Notes under the pieces: generated by a model
Databases searched by the model: none
Seen by the model: only the letters and a program-made list of their open reading frames with translations
Told to the model about the DNA's origin: nothing
Shown: piece by piece, positions 44,001 through 53,159 of the stretch
Layout: each line of letters opens with the position of its first letter
Numbering within the stretch: position 1 is the stretch's first letter
Program-made: the position numbers and the translations under genes
Origin: Kibdelosporangium philippinense
GTDB lineage: Bacteria > Actinomycetota > Actinomycetes > Mycobacteriales > Pseudonocardiaceae
Assembly: GCF_021390435.2 (NCBI RefSeq)
Contig: NZ_JAJVCN010000005.1
Location: 387,501-451,500 of the forward strand
Length of the DNA: 64,000 nt
Direction of reading: 5' to 3'

Positions 44001-45105
44001 GGTTGTACGTGTAGTACGGGGGAGTGTGCGGCACGGCACCGCTGTAGATCCGTTCGCACATCGTCAAACCGAAGTTGTAGCCGCCGGACCGCTGGTTGCC
44101 TTCCATGCAGGGCCAGCCGAAGTTGTCGATCGAGCCGTCGATCGGGTTGGTGATCCGGTTGACTTCCTCCCAGGTTCCCCAGCCGACGTCGCCAGCCCAG
44201 ATCTCGCTCGTGCCAGGGCGGAACGCGAACCGGAACGGGTTACGCAGCCCGGCGGCCACAACTCGGCGCGCGTTCGCGTCGGTGCTGCTGATCATCGGGT
44301 TGCCCGGTGCGCCTTGGCCAGTGGCCGGGTCGATCCGGATCACCGTGCCGTCGAGACCCATGGGGTCGCTCATCGTCTGGTAGTCCTGCGAACGCAACGC
44401 GCCGCCCTCCGCCGTCGGCGGGGACTGCGTTCCACCAACTGGAACAGGCGGGTCACCGCACGGGTTTTTCGGGCTTCCGGCTTGTCCGTAGTCCGCCCAG
44501 TTGAAGCTCGCGCCGTCGCCGCCACTGGCGTAGAGGTAGCCGTCCGGGCCGAACTTCAGGTCACCGACGGAGTGGCTCGGATATTGCTGGCACCAGTCCT
44601 CGATCAGGACTTGTTCCGCACCCGACGTCGCATCCAATCTGGACAAACGGCCGGAAATCACGCAGCCGTCGCCGGTTGCGCCCGGCGGGTTGGGGCAGGA
44701 ATCGCTTGTGGCGTTCGGGCTACCCCAACGCGGAGCCGTTGCGCCGATTGCCGCGTCGTGTGCGTAGAGCACGTAGACCGACGGGTCGGCCGGGAAGCCT
44801 GGCGCCAGTGCGAGGCCCATCATGCCGCGGTCGAGTTCGTTGTAGACCTTCGTTCGCATGTCGGCGAACACGGTCGGCGTGGTGTCGCCGAGACCGTCAA
44901 ACACCTTGATAACACCGCTTTTCTCGGCGACGAAGACGCGGCCGTCCTCACTGAAGTCCACCGCCATCGGTGCTTCGAGGTTGCGCAAGATGGTCTGTTC
45001 GGTGAATCCGGCAGGCAGCGCCAGCGCTTCGGCCGCGGGAAGCACGACCAGTGGCGCGAGACTGAAGGCGAGCATGATGGCAAGAGGCTTCCACTGTGGC
45101 CGCAT
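41032..45105 (-). CDS. Secreted PQQ-type sugar dehydrogenase with PKD, FN3, Ig-like and two LamG modules
   Basis: 1357 residues with a signal peptide (about 1-30, AFSLAPLVVLPAAEALA). Residues 30-470 form a soluble aldose/glucose-sorbosone dehydrogenase beta-propeller (GLALAPGFPADPSVYVLYAH, SVGDLKFGPDGYLYASGGD, GLRNPFRFAFRPGTSEIWAG). Then come a PKD domain (about 472-560), a second Ig-like region, LamG 1 (about 750-955), FN3 (about 957-1050), a Big_3-like domain (about 1053-1150) and LamG 2 (1153-1357). The modules suggest binding to polysaccharide, with the propeller oxidising sugars outside the cell. The next gene upstream encodes a regulator on the same strand. Confidence 0.85.
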   Translation of the reverse strand: MRPQWKPLAIMLAFSLAPLVVLPAAEALALPAGFTEQTILRNLEAPMAVDFSEDGRVFVAEKSGVIKVFDGLGDTTPTVFADMRTKVYNELDRGMMGLALAPGFPADPSVYVLYAHDAAIGATAPRWGSPNATSDSCPNPPGATGDGCVISGRLSRLDATSGAEQVLIEDWCQQYPSHSVGDLKFGPDGYLYASGGDGASFNWADYGQAGSPKNPCGDPPVPVGGTQSPPTAEGGALRSQDYQTMSDPMGLDGTVIRIDPATGQGAPGNPMISSTDANARRVVAAGLRNPFRFAFRPGTSEIWAGDVGWGTWEEVNRITNPIDGSIDNFGWPCMEGNQRSGGYNFGLTMCERIYSGAVPHTPPYYTYNHADPVVPGDGCSDATGSSVSGAAFYNKDSYPAQYKGALFFADYSRRCIWTMFPGPDGAPNPANRIVFKNDAFAVDLKIGPNGDLFYVDIAAGEVRRFRYNSGNQPPVASITANPTQGHLPLTVSFSAAASNDPEGSTLSYAWDLDGDGNFNDGTGATISRTYTTAKVYNAAVRVSDPGGLSDVASKQIFAGTRPPNVTINTPSTSWAVGDTVNFSGTAVDPEEGALPASALNWNVVLHHCPTIDNCHQHELTSFPGVSSGSFAAPDHEYPAYLELRLTATDQTGAVAKASKRLDPRVSTVRIETNPPGLTATASGKSGPAPFTLQAIHGSRLSLSAAQTQVSGSDTYEFQNWSHGGPRVQDVFVGTSDTTYRADFVRVSGGDPSLVAAYSFDDGSGTELIDRTGKGHKGVVSGASWAAGHTGGGLSFDGVDDLVTIADAADLRLTNAMTLEAWVRPAAVTAWRTVILKERPDNLSYGLYSSGPGFASAWFTSSGGDRFVNGPNLPANAWSHLAVTYDATTLRLFVNGEQVATAPAAGPMITSTSPLRLGGNLLWNEYFSGQMDDVRVYNRSLSAAEVLANKDIPVAGDGVPPTAPAGLTATPGAGTVSLSWAASTDNVGVTGYDVHRMVNSGTAPGPTNKVATVTATTFSDTGLAAGQYYYRVIARDGSGNSSAPSNQASAVVTADSTPPTVSVTAPASGATVSGTVNVTANAADSGGVAGVQFRVDGVNAGAEDTVAPYALSWNSGSVGNGAHQITAVARDAVGNTATSTPVSVTVNNSGPPPPVAAYNFNEGSGSTLTDRTGGGHTGVVSGATWGAGRNGGALSFDGVNDLVTVEDSNLLDLTNGMTLSAWVRPSSGAAAWRTVLLKERTDGLAYGLYSDNGASRPSAWLRVGADDRFVDGTAAVPANTWTHLAVTYDATTIRLYVNGNQVATVPSAGSMTVSGNPLRIGGNLIWGEYFGGLIDDIRIYNRPLSATEIGTDQNTPVA

Positions 45106-45165
45106 ACGCCACTATCCGCTCCGGCCGCTTCTCCCGTTACGCTTCAGGCAAATGAAAAGTGGGAA

Positions 45166-46140
45166 CTAGATCCAGCCGCGTTTGGTTGCTTGCCAGATGA
45201 GTTGGATTCGGGTACGGACACCGGTGATCTTGATCAGGTCGTGCAGCCGTCGTTGCACCGTGCGGGTGCTCAACCCCAGTTGCGCGGCGATCGACTGATC
45301 GGTGAGACCGGCCAGTAGCAAGGAAATCAGCCGCATGTCGCCCGCGGTCGGCTCGTCGGCGGCGTGGTCTTCGTCCAGTTCTCCGCTGGCGCCGAGCAGG
45401 ATCGGTGTCGCGGACCGCCACAGGGTTTCGAACAACGCGATCAACGCGTCAAGCAACCCGCTGGGGTGCACCAGGATCGCGCTGGCCTCGCCACCGGGCT
45501 CTGGTTCGGTCTCTGGGACGATCGCGAGGTCCTCGTCGGCTATCGCCAGCTTCAGCGGCAGGTCGAAGGCGACACGGGCCTCCTCGCCCCTGGAAACGGC
45601 ATCGGAGACTTCGTACGGATCTCCAGGCAGCGACAGTAGTTCGCGGTCGTAGATGACCCGGAACCGGACGCCTTGGGCCAGTACGGCGTACTCAGCGTCA
45701 TTGTCCTGCGCGCTGACCGCCACGACTGGCGGCTTGACGAGCCCGCGCACCTCTTTGCGGGCGTTGCGCTGCAACTGATCCACACGCTGTGCGATCGCTT
45801 TGCTGCCGTGCACGACCTCAACGAACCCGAATGGGTCAGCGCGGCTTCGATACTCGTTGGTAAGTAAGGTGATCCGGGCGCGGATCTCGCGCAGTTCCTG
45901 CTCCCTGCTCTGCACGAGTGGGCCGAATGCCAGGTCCGGTGGGGCAGGTCTGTACCGCCCGGAAGGGCCGGGAACGACGGTCGCCATGCCGCGGGATTCC
46001 AGCGACAGCAGCAGGTGCGCGGCTTGCAGCGGGTCGATGGCCAGATCTTCGGCCAGTTCGAGATCGGTCGCCGCGGCCAAGCGCAGCAGGGCACGGTAGG
46101 CGGTTTCCTCGGTGGCGGTCAGGCTTGCGACGTCGTGCAC
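45166..46140 (-). CDS. TrmB/LuxR-type two-HTH transcriptional regulator
   Basis: 324 residues, GTG start. The N-terminus is a winged-helix TrmB-like domain (ATEETAYRALLRLAAATDLE to about residue 75). The middle resembles the TrmB sensor fold, and the C-terminal 60 residues are a LuxR-type helix-turn-helix (LLLAGLTDQSIAAQLGLSTR then TVQRRLHDLIKITGV). Such proteins sit beside genes for secreted enzymes or natural products in actinomycetes. Divergent from the S8 peptidase gene and 60 bp upstream of the dehydrogenase gene on the same strand, so it may control either or both. Confidence 0.8.
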   Translation of the reverse strand: MHDVASLTATEETAYRALLRLAAATDLELAEDLAIDPLQAAHLLLSLESRGMATVVPGPSGRYRPAPPDLAFGPLVQSREQELREIRARITLLTNEYRSRADPFGFVEVVHGSKAIAQRVDQLQRNARKEVRGLVKPPVVAVSAQDNDAEYAVLAQGVRFRVIYDRELLSLPGDPYEVSDAVSRGEEARVAFDLPLKLAIADEDLAIVPETEPEPGGEASAILVHPSGLLDALIALFETLWRSATPILLGASGELDEDHAADEPTAGDMRLISLLLAGLTDQSIAAQLGLSTRTVQRRLHDLIKITGVRTRIQLIWQATKRGWI

Positions 46141-46414
46141 GCGACCCCCTAGTTGGTTCTTTTCCTGCTACTTCGTTTTCTCGCCGGAAAACGTGACGGA
46201 ATCACGTCATGTCATCAGTCCGCCACGGTCAGGCATGGAGCGCAGCGTATCCGAATGCACACAATCCGAAAGATCCCTCCGCGTTACGTCTTGATGATCG
46301 ATGGGAGGTGAACGTCCTCCTCGGAGGGTCGAAAAGTGGTTTGACGGCGGTGTTTTTGGGCCGAGCGGCCCAATGACACGGCCCATTCGCGGGCTGCCGC
46401 GAGACAGGAGCGCT
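46141..46414. promoter_or_regulatory. Divergent promoter region of regulator and S8 peptidase
   Basis: 274 bp. It holds AGGAG at 46406-46410 for the peptidase start. No clear palindrome was found; the regulator at 45166-46140 is the likely occupant. Confidence 0.35.
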
Positions 46415-49400
46415 ATGTCCACGCGTAGACGGAGTGGCGGGTTACTGCGAGCGGCTTTGGTCGCCGTGCTCGCCTTCGTCCTTGCGACCGTGTATTCGAC
46501 TCATGCCCTTGCCGCTGGTCCGAACAGCGGTACTGGAGCGGCCGGACAGGTCAACCCGGCGTCCAAGATTGACAGTGCGGTCACGAAATCACTGACACAG
46601 GCCGGTTTTGTCACGTTCTTCGTCGAACTGGCCACGCAGGCCAACCTCAACTCGGTGAGCTCGACCGGCCGGGCGGGCACGCAGCGGACCGCGGATGTGT
46701 TCGCCGCGTTGACATCCCACGCGGACCAGACGCAGGCCGGACTGCGGGAGCTGCTCACCGCGCGGGGTGTCGAGTTCACCCCGTTCTGGATCGCCAACAC
46801 CATCAAGGTAACTGGGGACGGCGCGCTGGTCGACGAGATCGCCACGCGCCCTGAGGTCAAGCAGATCCTGCCCGAGCGGTTCTACCCGGTGCCGGAGCTG
46901 ACGCCAGCGCAGGAGCAGGCGCAGATCAACGCCGTCGAGTGGAACATCGACCGGGTGCGGGCCAACAAGGTCTGGAGCGACTTCTCGGTACGGGGCGAGA
47001 ACGTCGTCGTCGCCAACATCGACACCGGTGTCCAGTACACCCATCCCGCTCTGGTTGGGAAGTATCGCGGGAACAAGGGTGACGGCACCTTCGACCACAA
47101 CTACAACTGGCACGACCCGTCCCGGGTCTGCGGCAACCCGTCGCTTGCTCCGTGTGACAACAACAACCACGGTTCGCACACGATGGGCACCATGGTCGGT
47201 GACGACGGTGGCGCCAACCAGATCGGTGTCGCGCCGAACGCCAAGTGGATCGCGGCCAAGGGCTGCGAGGCAAGCAGCTGCTCGGACACCGCGCTGCTGT
47301 CGTCCGGTCAGTTCATCGTGGCCCCGACTGACCTGAATGGACAGAACCCGCGGCCAGACCTCGCGCCGGACATCGTGAACAACTCCTGGGGCGGTGGCGG
47401 CGGCAACCAGTGGTACCTGCCGACCGTGAACGCGTGGGTCGCCGCCGGTATCTTCCCGGCGTTCTCCAACGGCAACAGCGGCGCGTTGGGCTGCAACAGC
47501 TCCGGCTCGCCCGGTGACTACGCGGTGTCCTATTCGGCCGGTGCGTTCGACGTCAACAACGCCATCGCGTCGTTCTCGTCGCGTGGCCCCGGTTCCGGCG
47601 GCATCATCAAGCCGAACATCTCCGCGCCTGGTGTCGCGGTCCGTTCGTCGATCGCCAACGGCAGCTACGGCGCGATCAGCGGGACATCGATGGCCTCGCC
47701 ACATGTGGCTGGCGCGGTCGCGCTGATCTGGTCGGCGTCTCCGGCCCTCGCGGGTGACGTCAATGCCACGAAGGCGCTGCTGAACCAGACCGCTGTGGAC
47801 ACACCGAGCACGCAGTGCGGTGGCACACCGGAGAACAACAACGTCTGGGGCGAAGGCAAACTGGACGCGTTCATCTCAGTCGAGGCCGCACCGCGCGGTC
47901 CGACAGGTGCCATCGCGGGCACGGTCGTCAGCGCTGGCAAGCCTGCTGACGGTGTGAAGATCGAGATCAGTGGCCCGACCTCGATCGTGCGGACCACGGG
48001 CGCGGACGGCAAGTTCAGCCTCGACCGGGCCCCGGTCGGCAGCTACACCGTCAAGGCGAGCAAGTTCGGCCTTGTCACCAAGGAAGTGAAGGTCGTCGTC
48101 GAGGAAGGCAAGACGGCATCGGCCGACTTCGACCTGCCCGCCGCGCCGAGCTTCACGATCAAGGGCACGGTCAAGGCGCCGGACGGCTCGGCGCTCGGTG
48201 CCGCTGAGGTCTCACTGGCGAACACACCGGTGGCCGCGGTGAAGACCGACCCGGCAGGCGCGTACACGCTCAGCGTTCCCGCTGGGACGTACGAGGTTGT
48301 CGCCGACTACGGCCGCTGGCTGCAGCCAGGGCGCAAGAGCGTGAACGTCAGCGGGAACGTGACCGCGGACTTCGGTCTTGAGGCCAAGGTGGACGCTTAC
48401 GGCTACACCCCGCGGCACGCCACGCCGTCGTGGGTTGACACGTCGACCGCGCTGTCGCTGACCGGTGACAACGCATCGGCGAACGTCAACCTGCCGTTCC
48501 CGGTTACCTTCTACGGCAAGACATACAAGACCGCAGCCGTGCACACCGACGGTTACCTCGCGTTCGCGGGTGTCGGTGCGCCTGGTGGCGCGATTCCGGC
48601 TCCGGCCACCCCGAACGGCGCGATCTACGCCTTCTGGGACGACCTCGTCGTGGACGCGCAGGCCAGTGTGCGCACGCACACTGACGGTGCCGCGCCCAAC
48701 CGACGGTTCATTGTGGAATGGCGCAACGTGACGGTGAAGTCGGCGCCAGGCAGCCGCCTGTCTGCCGAGCTGATCCTGACCGAGGGTGGCCGTCTTCAGT
48801 TGCAGTACCAGGGAATCGACCCGTCCAACCCGGCTGAGGCCGGTGCTGGCGCCACGGTCGGCCTCGAGAACGAGACCGGCACGGTCGCCCTGCCGTACTC
48901 GGTGAAGAAGGCTCACCTCGCCGACGGCACCGCGATTTCGGCGCGGGTGCCGAACACCGGCCTGGTCCGCGGCACGATCACCGATGCCAACGACAAGCAG
49001 CCGATCGCCGGTGGTTCGGTGGCGTTGCAGCGCGCGGGCAAGACCGTGAACGCGGTCTCCGACTCGACCGGGTTCTTCCAGGCCGAGGTCACGCTTGGCA
49101 GCTTCACCGTTGTCACGAGCCAGCGTGGCTACGAGTCCGACCGGGCCAACCTCACGATCGGCTCCGAAGGCGTTCTGCTGACCAAGGACTTCGCGTTGCG
49201 GTCGTCGTCCTTCGAGGTCAACCCGACCGCGCTCGAGGTCGTCGTCCCGGCAGGCGAGACCCGCAAGCGCACGGTGACCGTCCGCAACTCCGGTTCCGCC
49301 ACCGGCAACTGGGAGCTCAAGGAGGTCTCCGGCGGTGTGCTGGAAGACCCAGGCACCGCGGCCAAGGGCTTGGCGGCCAAGGCCAAGGCACAGGGCGTGA

Positions 49401-50860
49401 AGAACTACGACCCGAACGGCCGTACCTCGGTTGGTTTGGACACCGCCGACGTGAGCAAGGCGGCGGCGCCGGACGCACCGGGCAACGTGCTGAAGACGTT
49501 CCCGCTCAACGAACTCACCAAGGGCTGGGGCGCGGGTTTCAGCTCGGGCAAGGTGTGGATCTCCGACGTGAGCGCCACCATCTCGGGCTCGATCGCGAAC
49601 TACGGCACCGAAGGCACGTTCGGTGCGACGTTCCCGTCGAACCTCGGCGGCTGGCCGGGTGACCTGGCGTTCGTGCCGGGCCGCAACCTGGTCTGCCAGG
49701 TCACGGTCGGCGGGGACAACGGGATCAAGTGCCTCAACCCGGACACCGGTGCGCTGGTCGCCAGCATCACCGGCAGTCCGTGGGGCGCGATCTCCCAGCG
49801 TGGTCTCGCCTACCGGGCCGACGATGACACGTTCTACATAGGTGGCTGGAACGAAGGCGTGATCTACAAGGTCAAGGGTCTGTCCTATCCGGACCCGGGT
49901 GCGCTGGTCAGCAGTTGCCGTCCGGGCACCGGCCTGACCGCGATCTCCGGTCTGGCCTGGTCGCCGCGTGGCGTGCTGTGGGCGGCGACGAACTCGGGCA
50001 CCGACACGATCGCCGCGTTGAACCCGGACACCTGTGCACAGGTGGCCACGGTTCCCGACCCCGACGCGACGACCACCTTCTCCGGTGCCGGTCTTGAGCT
50101 CGACGAGACCGGAAACCTGTGGGTGATCTCGCAGTCGGCGACCGGCAAGAGCAAGGCGTCGCTGGTCGAATCGCCGATCCCGAGCTTCGCCGACGTCCCG
50201 TGGCTCTCGCAGAGCGTCGCGGGCGGCAGCCTGGCAGCGGGTGCGGGTCAGCAGGTCGAGATCACGGTCGACGCGACCAACCTCAAGCCTGGCGTGCACG
50301 GCGCGACCATCTTCGCGATCACGAACGCGGCCAAGCGTTCGACGATCTCGATCCCGGTCAAGGTGATCGTGCCGAAGACCAGGATCAGCCTCGACGCCGG
50401 TGGCAACGGCGGCGTCGACGCGCTCGGCGACAGCTGGAGTGCGGATCAGGCGTACTCGACCGGCGGAATCGGCTGGCTCGGCCAGTCGTCCAAGCCGGCG
50501 AGCACGACCGAGGCGATCTCCGGCACGTCCGAGCAGTCGCTGTACCAGACCCAGCGGGAAGGTGCTTACGAGTACCGATTCGACGGGCTGGCGAAGGGCG
50601 TCTACCAGATCGAGCTGAACTACGCCGAGCTCGGCTGGACGGACCCGAACGCCAGGCTGTTCGACGTCATCATCGAGGGCAAGCTGGTCACGCCCGCGCT
50701 GGACGTCGCTGGTGAGGTCGGTGGCTTCGCGGCCTTGGCCACTTCGCAGTTCGCCCAGGTGGACGACGGTCAGCTCAACGTCCGGTTCGTGTCACGGGCG
50801 GGCGCGCCGATCGTCAACGGCGTGCGAGTGACCGAACGGCCTGATCGGGCCACTCCGTAA
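46415..50860 (+). CDS. Large secreted S8 (subtilisin-like) peptidase with C-terminal malectin domain
   Basis: 1481 residues from ATG at 46415 with AGGAG five bases upstream. Order: signal peptide (1-34, ending THALAAG), inhibitor I9-like propeptide (about 40-160), S8 catalytic domain with Asp203 (NIDTGVQYTH), His252 (NNHGSHTMG) and Ser425 (SGTSMASPHVAGA). Then follow carboxypeptidase-regulatory-like beta domains (about 505-660 and 850-920), a lectin-like insert (about 665-820), a propeller-like region (about 1025-1260) and a malectin-type domain (about 1322-1480). The last suggests sugar binding. Expected to be an extracellular protease attached to or acting on glycan-rich material. Confidence 0.88.
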   Translation: MSTRRRSGGLLRAALVAVLAFVLATVYSTHALAAGPNSGTGAAGQVNPASKIDSAVTKSLTQAGFVTFFVELATQANLNSVSSTGRAGTQRTADVFAALTSHADQTQAGLRELLTARGVEFTPFWIANTIKVTGDGALVDEIATRPEVKQILPERFYPVPELTPAQEQAQINAVEWNIDRVRANKVWSDFSVRGENVVVANIDTGVQYTHPALVGKYRGNKGDGTFDHNYNWHDPSRVCGNPSLAPCDNNNHGSHTMGTMVGDDGGANQIGVAPNAKWIAAKGCEASSCSDTALLSSGQFIVAPTDLNGQNPRPDLAPDIVNNSWGGGGGNQWYLPTVNAWVAAGIFPAFSNGNSGALGCNSSGSPGDYAVSYSAGAFDVNNAIASFSSRGPGSGGIIKPNISAPGVAVRSSIANGSYGAISGTSMASPHVAGAVALIWSASPALAGDVNATKALLNQTAVDTPSTQCGGTPENNNVWGEGKLDAFISVEAAPRGPTGAIAGTVVSAGKPADGVKIEISGPTSIVRTTGADGKFSLDRAPVGSYTVKASKFGLVTKEVKVVVEEGKTASADFDLPAAPSFTIKGTVKAPDGSALGAAEVSLANTPVAAVKTDPAGAYTLSVPAGTYEVVADYGRWLQPGRKSVNVSGNVTADFGLEAKVDAYGYTPRHATPSWVDTSTALSLTGDNASANVNLPFPVTFYGKTYKTAAVHTDGYLAFAGVGAPGGAIPAPATPNGAIYAFWDDLVVDAQASVRTHTDGAAPNRRFIVEWRNVTVKSAPGSRLSAELILTEGGRLQLQYQGIDPSNPAEAGAGATVGLENETGTVALPYSVKKAHLADGTAISARVPNTGLVRGTITDANDKQPIAGGSVALQRAGKTVNAVSDSTGFFQAEVTLGSFTVVTSQRGYESDRANLTIGSEGVLLTKDFALRSSSFEVNPTALEVVVPAGETRKRTVTVRNSGSATGNWELKEVSGGVLEDPGTAAKGLAAKAKAQGVKNYDPNGRTSVGLDTADVSKAAAPDAPGNVLKTFPLNELTKGWGAGFSSGKVWISDVSATISGSIANYGTEGTFGATFPSNLGGWPGDLAFVPGRNLVCQVTVGGDNGIKCLNPDTGALVASITGSPWGAISQRGLAYRADDDTFYIGGWNEGVIYKVKGLSYPDPGALVSSCRPGTGLTAISGLAWSPRGVLWAATNSGTDTIAALNPDTCAQVATVPDPDATTTFSGAGLELDETGNLWVISQSATGKSKASLVESPIPSFADVPWLSQSVAGGSLAAGAGQQVEITVDATNLKPGVHGATIFAITNAAKRSTISIPVKVIVPKTRISLDAGGNGGVDALGDSWSADQAYSTGGIGWLGQSSKPASTTEAISGTSEQSLYQTQREGAYEYRFDGLAKGVYQIELNYAELGWTDPNARLFDVIIEGKLVTPALDVAGEVGGFAALATSQFAQVDDGQLNVRFVSRAGAPIVNGVRVTERPDRATP

Positions 50861-50868
50861 CACTCCTT

Positions 50869-50904
50869 GAAGGTGGCCCTTGCCGTCGGGCAAGGGCCAC
50901 CTTC
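50869..50904. terminator. Bidirectional terminator, 16-bp perfect stem
   Basis: Arms 50869-50884 and 50889-50904 pair perfectly around the tetraloop gtcg. It fills the 48-bp gap between the convergent S8 peptidase and acetyltransferase genes, so it serves both. Confidence 0.92.
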
Positions 50905-50908
50905 GCTC

Positions 50909-52084
50909 CTAGAACTCGGAAAAGACGTACGGAACAGCGCGCGGGAACAGCTTCGCCAGCTCCGGAATCGCTTCTGTTGGTACGGAACCGAAGCCGCGTA
51001 CGCCGATCTCGTCGGGCGAGAGCACGCCATAGACCAGGCCGGAGAAACCCGCCGCGGTGAGTTGCACGGTCGGGTCGCCTGAGGTGATTTCGAGCTGGCC
51101 GGATGTGCCGTCCAGTACGTACTTCCCGGCGATGAACTCGTCGTCGACGATCTCGATGCCGACCCGGGCGTGGCCAGCCTTGAGGCCCTGCAACCCTTCG
51201 ACGGACAGCACCCTGGCCATTGGCGCGGCGGTGACGGGGTACTTCACCTTGGTCTCGACCTGGACCGCGAGGTCGGTTGCCCACAGCTCAGGGAACTCGT
51301 CCGCCGCGACCTTGACCTTGACCTCGGCGACCTGATCGACGTGGCGTGCGAAGAACTGCAGCAGCAGCGCCCGGCCCAACGGGTTGGTGTACAACAGGTT
51401 CCGCGCCTCAAGGGTGCCGCCGTGTTCGGCGATGCGGTACACCGACAGGCCGATGACCTCGTCGCCCGACTTGGCGACAAGCAACCAGTTCTCGTTCTTG
51501 TCACGCAGTTGAAGATCCCGATCGGGCGGGAAGATCGAGAAGCCGTGTCGTTGCGTCACGAATCGTTCGGTGAACTCCCGATAGGTGGGGTAGGCGGTGT
51601 CGATCTGCTGCCATTCGACGGTGCCATCGAGGTCGGTCCGCATCAACCGGCCGAGGTCGGCGGGGTTGAACCGGACCGTGCGGGTCTTGGGCGTGCTGGC
51701 AAAGCCGAACTTCTCGTAGAACGAGGACCGGAACGGATACAGCACCGACAGGACCTGGCCCTGGTCACGCGCCTGGCTGAACAGCTCGTTGAGCAGAGCC
51801 CGGATGTAGCCCTTGCGCCGGACGTGCGGCTGTGCGGCGACGGCCGCGATACCGGCCATCGGGTACACCGTGCCGCGGAGGTTCTGGCGCATCGGGATCG
51901 AGGTGCCTTCCGCGACGTCGACCCCGTCTTCCTCGACAGCCAGAGTCGCGTTCTCGCCCCAGTAGGTTCCGATGGCGTCCAGCTGCTTCGATCGCTCGTC
52001 CGACGAGATGGGCGAGCCCCAGAAGGCGTACTCCAAGGTGCGGAATTCCTGGCGTTGCTCGGCAGGGACTCGGCGAATGTGCAT
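50909..52084 (-). CDS. Eis-like GNAT N-acetyltransferase
   Basis: 391 residues. The Eis family has two GNAT-type domains and a C-terminal SCP2-like domain. Acetyl-CoA binding is shown by IAAVAAQPHVRRKGYIRALL (about 78-97), followed by LSVLYPFRSSFYEKFGF. The C-terminal ~110 residues (WATDLAVQVETKVKYPVTAA ... ADEIGVRGFGSVPTEA) match the SCP2 part; the terminal carboxylate (ending SEF) takes part in catalysis in known members. M. tuberculosis Eis acetylates aminoglycosides at several positions and also lysines. Natural substrate here unknown. Divergent from the next gene, with only 37 bp between the starts. Confidence 0.88.
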   Translation of the reverse strand: MHIRRVPAEQRQEFRTLEYAFWGSPISSDERSKQLDAIGTYWGENATLAVEEDGVDVAEGTSIPMRQNLRGTVYPMAGIAAVAAQPHVRRKGYIRALLNELFSQARDQGQVLSVLYPFRSSFYEKFGFASTPKTRTVRFNPADLGRLMRTDLDGTVEWQQIDTAYPTYREFTERFVTQRHGFSIFPPDRDLQLRDKNENWLLVAKSGDEVIGLSVYRIAEHGGTLEARNLLYTNPLGRALLLQFFARHVDQVAEVKVKVAADEFPELWATDLAVQVETKVKYPVTAAPMARVLSVEGLQGLKAGHARVGIEIVDDEFIAGKYVLDGTSGQLEITSGDPTVQLTAAGFSGLVYGVLSPDEIGVRGFGSVPTEAIPELAKLFPRAVPYVFSEF

Positions 52085-52121
52085 CCGGTGAACCTATCTA
52101 CTCGGCGGTAGCATCTCGCGC

Positions 52122-53159
52122 ATGACGTGGATGGTGTACGGCGCGAACGGGTATACCGGCAAGTTGGTTTCCCGGCTGGCGGTGGCGCGCGGCGAACGAC
52201 CAGTACTCGCCGGACGCAGCCACGAAGTCCGAGAACTGGCCGCTGAGCTGGGCCTCGAGCACAGAATCTTCACTCTGGCCGCAGCGGAGGACAACCTCGA
52301 CGGGATCTCCGCGGTCGCGCACTGTGCTGGCCCGTTCTCGGCGACCTCCAAGCCGATGGTGGACGCCTGCCTGGCGACGGGCACGCACTACCTGGACGTG
52401 ACCGGCGAGGTGGACGTGTTCGAGGCCATCTTCGCCCGATCTGACGAGGCAGCTGCGGCTGGCGTCGTGCTGTTGCCTGGGTCGGGGTTTGACGTGGTGC
52501 CGAGTGACTGCCTCGCGGCCATGTTGGCGGCGGCTTTGCCTTCGGCGGTGTCGTTGAACCTGGCGTTTATCGCGGGAGGTGGGCTCAGCGGCGGCACCTT
52601 GAAGACCACGGTTGAGGGAATGGCCACGGGTGGTCGGATCCGTAAGGACGGTTCGTTAGTGACTGTCCCGGTTGGACATTCGACCTTGGTTGCCGCGTTC
52701 CCGTCCGGGAAGCGGAGCGTGCTCTCGTTGCCGTGGGGCGATATTTCGACGGCTTACCGATCGACTGGGATCCCGAACATCACCAATTACATGGGCGTAG
52801 GGCTACCCGCCGGGGTGGTCAGCCGGGTGCAGCGGTTTTCCGCGCCTTTCATGCGTACGCCGTTGGCTCAGCGGATCGGCAAGGCTGTGGTTGGGCTCGT
52901 TTCCGGGCCGGGGGAGAAGCGTCGCGCGGACAACCGTTCCGAGTTCTGGGGCGAGGCCCGTTCCGCGGATGGTCGCATCGCCACCGCCACTTTGGTCACG
53001 CCTAGCGCTTACGACATCACGGCCGATGCTGTGGTTCGGATCGCTATGGGAATCGGCGGGGTCAAGCCGGGTTCGCACACTCCGGCCACCGCTTTCGGCG
53101 CGGACTTCGTGAAAACCTTGGACGGGGTGATCGCCGGGCCCGTCACGGTACTTTCGTGA
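52122..53159 (+). CDS. Saccharopine dehydrogenase-like / trans-acting enoyl reductase family protein
   Basis: 345 residues. The NAD(P)-binding Rossmann motif MVYGANGYTGKLVSRLAVARG opens the protein. AVAHCAGPFSATSKPMVDAC and GTHYLDVTGEVDVFEAI are characteristic of the saccharopine dehydrogenase NADP-binding family, and LPGSGFDVVPSDCLAAML precedes the second domain. Actinobacterial members include the trans-acting enoyl reductases of lipid synthesis, while true lysine-pathway enzymes differ. The substrate is unknown. Its stop overlaps the convergent small membrane gene by 17 bp. Confidence 0.82.
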   Translation: MTWMVYGANGYTGKLVSRLAVARGERPVLAGRSHEVRELAAELGLEHRIFTLAAAEDNLDGISAVAHCAGPFSATSKPMVDACLATGTHYLDVTGEVDVFEAIFARSDEAAAAGVVLLPGSGFDVVPSDCLAAMLAAALPSAVSLNLAFIAGGGLSGGTLKTTVEGMATGGRIRKDGSLVTVPVGHSTLVAAFPSGKRSVLSLPWGDISTAYRSTGIPNITNYMGVGLPAGVVSRVQRFSAPFMRTPLAQRIGKAVVGLVSGPGEKRRADNRSEFWGEARSADGRIATATLVTPSAYDITADAVVRIAMGIGGVKPGSHTPATAFGADFVKTLDGVIAGPVTVLS

